From NCBI GenBank assembly GCA_031763025.1, contig JASSKH010000001.1, positions 17,957,142 to 18,021,141 on the forward strand: 64,000 nucleotides of DNA. The letters are read 5' to 3'. The notes beneath the pieces were generated by a model. That model was not told where the DNA came from. It did not search any database and saw only the letters and a program-made list of their open reading frames with translations. Positions 59,465 to 64,000 of this stretch are shown here, piece by piece (within the stretch, counting starts at the first letter, position 1; each line of letters begins with the position of its first letter). The stretch is from Macrocystis pyrifera. Its lineage: Eukaryota; Sar; Phaeophyceae; Laminariales; Laminariaceae. Made by a program: the position numbers and the translations under genes.

Positions 59465-59791
59465 TGTTATGAGGCTTAGATTGGGTATGCGATTGGTTAA
59501 CCTTTTACCTTTAGCCCAACGGACTAAGACCCTAACAAATGGCGACGACGGCAGAACATGGGTCGTTGGTCGTGAGTTCGAACCTCACGTCCACCATGAA
59601 ATCCTGAATTTCCTCATGTCAAGAACCTGATAAAATACTTCTGGATCCCCAGAAATTGGAACCGCGTGTTGGTGTCACGCGTCGACCCGTATATCCGGTC
59701 CGTTCCAGGGGGGGAGAGTGTTATGAGGCTTAGATTGGGTAGGTGATTGGTTAACCTTTTACTTTTAGCCCAACGGACTAAGACCTTAACA
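59465..59791. mobile_element. Candidate TRIM: 327-bp element with 73-bp LTRs
   Basis: Two direct repeats of exactly 73 bp (59465-59537 and 59719-59791) both read TGTTATGAGGCTTAG ... GACCYTAACA. They have TG/CA ends and inverted TGTTA/TAACA tips, and differ at only a few positions. The second copy is immediately preceded by a polypurine tract (AGGGGGGGAGAG, 59707-59718), and a TGG-led possible primer-binding site follows the first (59540). The 4-bp flank CAAC occurs on both sides. The 181-bp interior has no coding capacity. This is the layout of a terminal-repeat retrotransposon in miniature. Confidence 0.75.
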
Positions 59792-60189
59792 CAACGCTCT
59801 CCAATTGAAGCATCGGGCAGACATACCCACAGGTGCGCCTCAATGACGTGTATATACCTGCACGCACCCGCTGGTGGCGTGTTGGAGGAGAGCCGGTTGT
59901 GGCGCTGATTATGAGGAAAACACCATGACTTGCGACCGGGGAAAAGCTGCGCACCCACTGATCTGTACGATGGTAGGTCAGGCAGATCACAACCTGCCCC
60001 ACACGTGGAATGCTGACCTGCTGGATGCTCACGCACGAGTTCGTGTGATGCCGGCCGGCGACCCTCGGCGGAAACACTATCTGGCTGCAAGATCTCAGCA
60101 TGACGACTGCTCAGCCGATTCCCCGCACATTGTCGGAAGGAAAATGGCATGACAGGGATGCATGCGCCGGACAGATAATCGATTCCCAG

Positions 60190-60425
60190 ATCATGATCTA
60201 GATCTTCTAGATCTTTCGGAGCAGATATTTCCCTGCTCTGTTATATTATCTCGCACATGTTGCCGGGTGGGGGCCATACCATCAGTATGTATCATGTAGG
60301 ATATGTTTCCTGGGTTGGATCTGTATGGATCTGTACCGTACAGATCCTGCGCAACATCCCGTAAAGGTAGGTGAGGATATAGATGATATATCTGTAGATG
60401 ATCTGTCCGATGTGTAAAACGCCTG
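60190..60425. repeat. GATC-rich dispersed repeat, copy 3
   Basis: ATGTTGCCGGGTGG, ATGTTTCCTGGGTTGGATCT and CAGATCCTGCGCAACATCCC match 13296-13530 in order; rich in AGATCT-like palindromes. Confidence 0.6.
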
Positions 60426-61286
60426 GCTGGTCGAGTCCTAAGTTCTGGTGGCCCCTAGTTTAACCCCTCTCTAGAACTAACCGCAACACATGTTTTCAAG
60501 ACAAATTATTTTAAACTGTTGATAGATCAATTTTTCCTCGGAGTATATTGTAATTGGATGATTTTTTCCTTGGGAATGAGAGTTGGGCTAACATTGCCTC
60601 GGAAATCGAGTTTGATCGAGTGTACCGGTTCGCCTTGGAGTTAGAGAGAATTAGGTCAATTTTGCGTTGGGGTTAGGGTTTGGTCAACAATTGCCTTACA
60701 CTCTTGGAAGTTTACCGTGATCGCCTTCGAGTTCCGAACTGGATCAAATTTGCCGTAGTACAAAGCCGAAGGCAGTGAGGAGACACGGGGGAGACAATGC
60801 ATGTACACCTCGCGTTGAAGGCTGATTTCATGACGACGAAGGCCGTGCGAGATTGCAGTGGAGGCACATCCCACATGAGATCGGCGGGTGCTTTAGTCGT
60901 TACGCCACTCGTGGGCGCCCAAAATGAAGATGATAGCATCTCAGCCATGGGTGTGGTTAATGCTCCTGGCTTCAGCCATCCTACCGCTCGCGGGCGCTAC
61001 TAATGACACTAGCATTTGAGCCATGGATGTGGTGGTTTCTGCCGTCGAGAGCCCCGCACGATAAAATAGCAAATGGTAGCTAAGCGGGCTGAGAAGTCGA
61101 TGTTTCGTGGCCAGATTGTGAGATTGTGCCTGAATGCAACAAGAACGCAAGTGCGAACCCCGTTTTCCTTGTTCCCATACGTGAAGACGCGTTCGCGAAT
61201 CGCGTATATACGCACGTATGATTGCCTGGGGTCTTCACGGGTCACAACGCGACCTGCGCGCGGCGGGCACAGGAGATCTTCAAAAT

Positions 61287-61437
61287 CTCACGCGCCGGGT
61301 CGGGTCGGATCAGGTTACGAAGGTTTCAAAATGTCACAGGTCGGGCTAGGTCACCCTGACCCGACCCGACCTGGCCCGACGCGACCCGACCCGATCCGAC
61401 CCGACCCGATCCACGAGGTTTGACCTGACCCGTGAAT
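61287..61437. repeat. GGGTCG/CGACCC inverted-repeat element, copy 2
   Basis: GCCGGGTCGGGTCGGATCAG on the left, then GACCCGACCCGACCTGGCCC and further CGACCC units on the right. Its centre is the reverse complement of the centre at 43627-43805. Confidence 0.7.
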
Positions 61438-62213
61438 AGCCCTGAATTGATAGTCGATTTCCATATATAGTGTGCTTGCCGTGTGCTGGTTATTGTTGTG
61501 ACCGATTCCGACTTTGTGGCCAGCTTTCAATCTCATTGAGTTTTTTCTATGCGTGGGGAAGTGGACATAGGGGGAGGGGGGGGGGGGGTCTCTCCGTCCG
61601 GTGCCCGCGTCGCCTGAGGCCCAAAGGAAAACAGCAAAGGGCACAGGGAACGCGGAAAAGCTTTAATGGCGTCGACGACATGCGTGGCACCTCAAGAATG
61701 CATGATGAAGGGAAACGGCCGCAAGAGGGAGGCAACATCCAGAGGGGGGAGAGAGAAAAAGCCGTACGGGTAGAAGACGATTTACTTTTGCAGCTTTCAG
61801 GTCGACAGACAACACAAACCAAACAAAACCTGCACAGATGCTCCCAGTAGTGGTGGATGCTGAGAGTCGCCGTGAAGTAACAGGAGGGGAGAAGCGATGG
61901 GAAATGTAGTCTGCTTGGAGCTTGCGATGTTGACAGCGCTACGCCTAATGTGCGGTCCGTGTTTTTTGGAAAATCTTGGGTGGCGTTGTCGGCCAATGGT
62001 AGCCCTGTCCACCAAAACAGTTTCATAGTTTGAAAGCGCTACGCTATCCAAGCCGTCAGTACCCGATGTTGTTGCTGATAAGTATTGCTGCTATGTTTGC
62101 CATTAGACAATGTTTGCGTGAGTCAATCGCGAAAAATGAGGAAGAAATAGATAACGAAGACGCGTGGTGTTGTTGATGATGTTGCCATTCTCGATAATAT
62201 TACTGTTGTTCTA

Positions 62214-62304
62214 CTTTTAGGACTGCAGTCCCGTTTGGGGGACAAACTACTTGGAATTAGAGTGGTTCGTCCCCACTAAGGGACTGCAGCTCTTAAAGGG
62301 TTAA
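62214..62304. repeat. CTGCAGTCCC hairpin repeat, copy 6
   Basis: GACTGCAGTCCCGTTTGGGG on the left and GTCCCCACTAAGGGACTGCA on the right. Flanks CTTTTAG and AAAGGGTTAA match the family. Confidence 0.75.
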
Positions 62305-62756
62305 CGTCATCTGACAATGTGTAGCGCTTGTTCCAGTCATGCCACCCACATGTAAAAGGGAATCTAGACTTCAGACACGGAGTATTCTATCAATCATACT
62401 ATTGTTGTTAATGTTGTTGGTGTTGTTGCTCTCGAAATAACCCATCTCCACAAGAGAATCTCCAGTAAATACGCACGATAATATTAGGCGCCAGGGTTAG
62501 AGTTCGGTGCAGCACCATGAGTCCTTCCGATTACAATGACGTGGAGGCAAGGTATACGGAATGCGCGAGCATCGTCCAGATAGAAAGAGAAGCAGAGGGA
62601 GAGGGAGAGGGAAAGGGGGTGCGAGGGGGTAGGGTCGGGGACCGAAGTCGTACGCGCCCGAGAAATGACGTGTGCTGGTTAGCACCGGCAAGACGGTAAG
62701 GCTAGCGGCGAGCACGATCAATCTTAATCGTAGAGTGGTGGAGGTATGAAGTGGAG

Positions 62757-63535
62757 GGGGGGGGGGGTACTGATTTGTTGCTTGTCGTAGTCCTTTGACC
62801 GTTGACCACGCATCCCTTTCGAGACGGAGCACCGCTCCTACTCCTAATAGAGACACCTCGAACAGCTAGGCGTTCACCACGTTTTTTCCAATGTTTTCAC
62901 AGTTTTTTTTTGCTGGTCTTATCCCCTTCTTATTTCCCCGCCTGTGACCACCATCTGTCTCCAAGAATAGCGCTTCTTTTCAGCCTACTATCGAGTGTAC
63001 CAAACTCCTCCATGTCACATTCGTCTATTCCCCTAATATCCTCCTCTAAAACATCCCGTTCCTCCTTGTACATTTAACATTCTCCCACAATGTGAGTTCT
63101 ATACTGTCTATTGCTTTGCCACAAGGGCATACCTGTGCACCTACTTCCTCTTCCCCCCCCGGCTTCTGGGATGCCTCTTTCTTCTTTCTGGCAGGGCCAG
63201 GTCCCCTACACGAAATCGCAGTTTCAGGGTTATCGCGAGGTCCATTGGGCCGTGCAAATACGTACTAATTCCTATCTCTTCTCTTAGTCTCCCATATATC
63301 TCCAACTGTTGTTAGTGTTTTTCCGCTTGCACCATACTTTTTAGCGCTAGCCTTTCCCTTTTTCCTGTCCTTTCTTCTACTTCTGTCTTGTACCTCCCAA
63401 ACTTATCTATGGACAGCATCTCGTGGTTTCCTCCTGTATGCTTCCATTTTTTCTCGACCACATTATCCCACCTTATCCAGCTAGCCCCTTTTGTTACTTT
63501 TTCCCATACTGCTCTATCAGCTATGGCTGGCAACC
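62757..63535 (-). pseudogene. Decayed LINE-like retroelement fragment with C tail
   Basis: Minus-strand translation gives WEKVTKGASWIRWDNVVEKK, EMLSIDKFGRYKTEVEER, LKLRFRVGDLALPERRKR, KEERDVLEED and ECDMEEFGTLDSR. This resembles the C-terminal region of non-LTR retroelement polyproteins; the assignment is from memory and moderate. Stops and frame changes interrupt it. It ends, in the sense direction, GACAAGCAACAAATCAGTA followed by a C run (plus-strand G at 62757-62767). Some upstream sense sequence may continue beyond the G33 run at 63546-63578. Confidence 0.6.
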
Positions 63536-63544
63536 TCTAAGTGG

Positions 63545-63545
<1 letters not shown>

Positions 63546-63578
<33 letters not shown>
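63546..63578. repeat. G homopolymer, 33 bases
   Basis: Uninterrupted G run next to the LINE fragment; it could be the tail of another minus-strand insertion. Confidence 0.95.
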
Positions 63579-63579
<1 letters not shown>

Positions 63580-64000
63580 AAGTTATTTCGAACTACTGCA
63601 GGGTTGGTTACCTACAGTAGACATTTTACACTGAATTTCCCTAACTTCCTCTTCATCCTACAAACGATACCAAGTGCCAGACATACTTTTTTGAAAATAG
63701 ACTTTCCCTACCTTCCTCTCCAGCCATAAACGCGTTCCACTCTCCCTTTTCCACCCTCTATAGCTGACTATCCTTGCATTCGCTGTTTATGAGTGCTGTG
63801 CATCGCCTGATGGAAAACATAATAACGATCATTAACAGTCGGCATCGGGACCCGCGCCAGGGAAGATATTGGGGTTGAACTTTTTGACCCCAAGCATTCA
63901 TCACACTCATCGCTGACGGGCGGGACTCCTCAATCATTGCATCAACCACACTGCAACCAACATACCACCCAACCACCGTATCGATGCATCTGATGCACGT

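Larger units (their letters stand above)
57928..64000. other. 5' flank of TMX3 to window end
   Basis: No gene with family support. Contains a possible TATA box, a small hairpin (58887-58962), a candidate TRIM (59465-59791), a GATC-rich repeat, a GGGTCG inverted element, a hairpin-family copy and a decayed LINE fragment. A short plus-strand open frame at 62517-62699 begins in good context but has no recognisable continuation. Confidence 0.6.

Noticed and set aside
59516..59596. tRNA gene
   Set aside because: A good T-arm and a D-arm-like box are present, but the 5' acceptor strand (GGTGGAC expected) and an anticodon arm are missing, and the two boxes straddle an LTR boundary.
59614..60150. 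Minus-strand 178-residue open frame
   Set aside because: It runs through the TRIM's 3' LTR and interior, and shows no domain or codon pattern.

Overview
The window is nuclear DNA from an intron-rich eukaryote that is dense in repeats. Three split protein-coding genes can be reconstructed by eye. Every assigned intron begins with GT and ends with AG, nearly all reading phases carry across the junctions, and each joined protein follows a conserved eukaryotic family. The very long introns, the Gly/Ala-rich coding sequence and the heavy load of short inverted-repeat elements suggest a brown alga or related stramenopile. That placement is inference, because no lineage-specific marker is present.

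Layout: (1) POP4, plus strand, 1909-6323, five exons, about 286 residues: the Rpp29/Pop4 protein of RNase P/MRP. (2) 6324-12672 is non-coding, with homopolymer G/C tracts and simple repeats. (3) A PSP1-domain gene, minus strand, 25345 down to 12673, four exons: a very large Gly/Ala/His-rich first exon and a classical PSP1 C-terminal domain split over exons 1-4. Intron 1 is about 7 kb and full of repeats. Exon 1 as given has one in-frame stop and two frame breaks at G homopolymers. (4) 25346-33573 is a repeat-bearing intergenic region. (5) A TMX3-like thioredoxin-related transmembrane gene, minus strand, 57927 down to 33574, ten recognised exons coding about 410 residues across 24.4 kb. It has a signal peptide, a thioredoxin fold with a CRKC site, a C-terminal PDI-like domain, a membrane helix and a basic tail. 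(6) 57928-64000 has a possible TMX3 promoter, a candidate miniature LTR element (TRIM) and a decayed LINE fragment.

The genes do not form one pathway. POP4 (tRNA and rRNA processing) and the PSP1 protein (a family linked to RNA metabolism) are convergent. TMX3 lies upstream of PSP1 on the same strand and would act in ER disulfide chemistry.

The repeats are the most distinctive part. There are at least 14 copies of one ~110-bp TA-flanked MITE, four copies of a ~760-bp terminal-inverted-repeat element, and about eight copies of an ~80-bp hairpin around CTGCAGTCCCGTTT. Retrotransposon-like 3' ends stop in C homopolymers rather than A tails. There is also a 327-bp TRIM with 73-bp LTRs and a tRNA-like T-arm, several minisatellites, and G homopolymers up to 101 bases.
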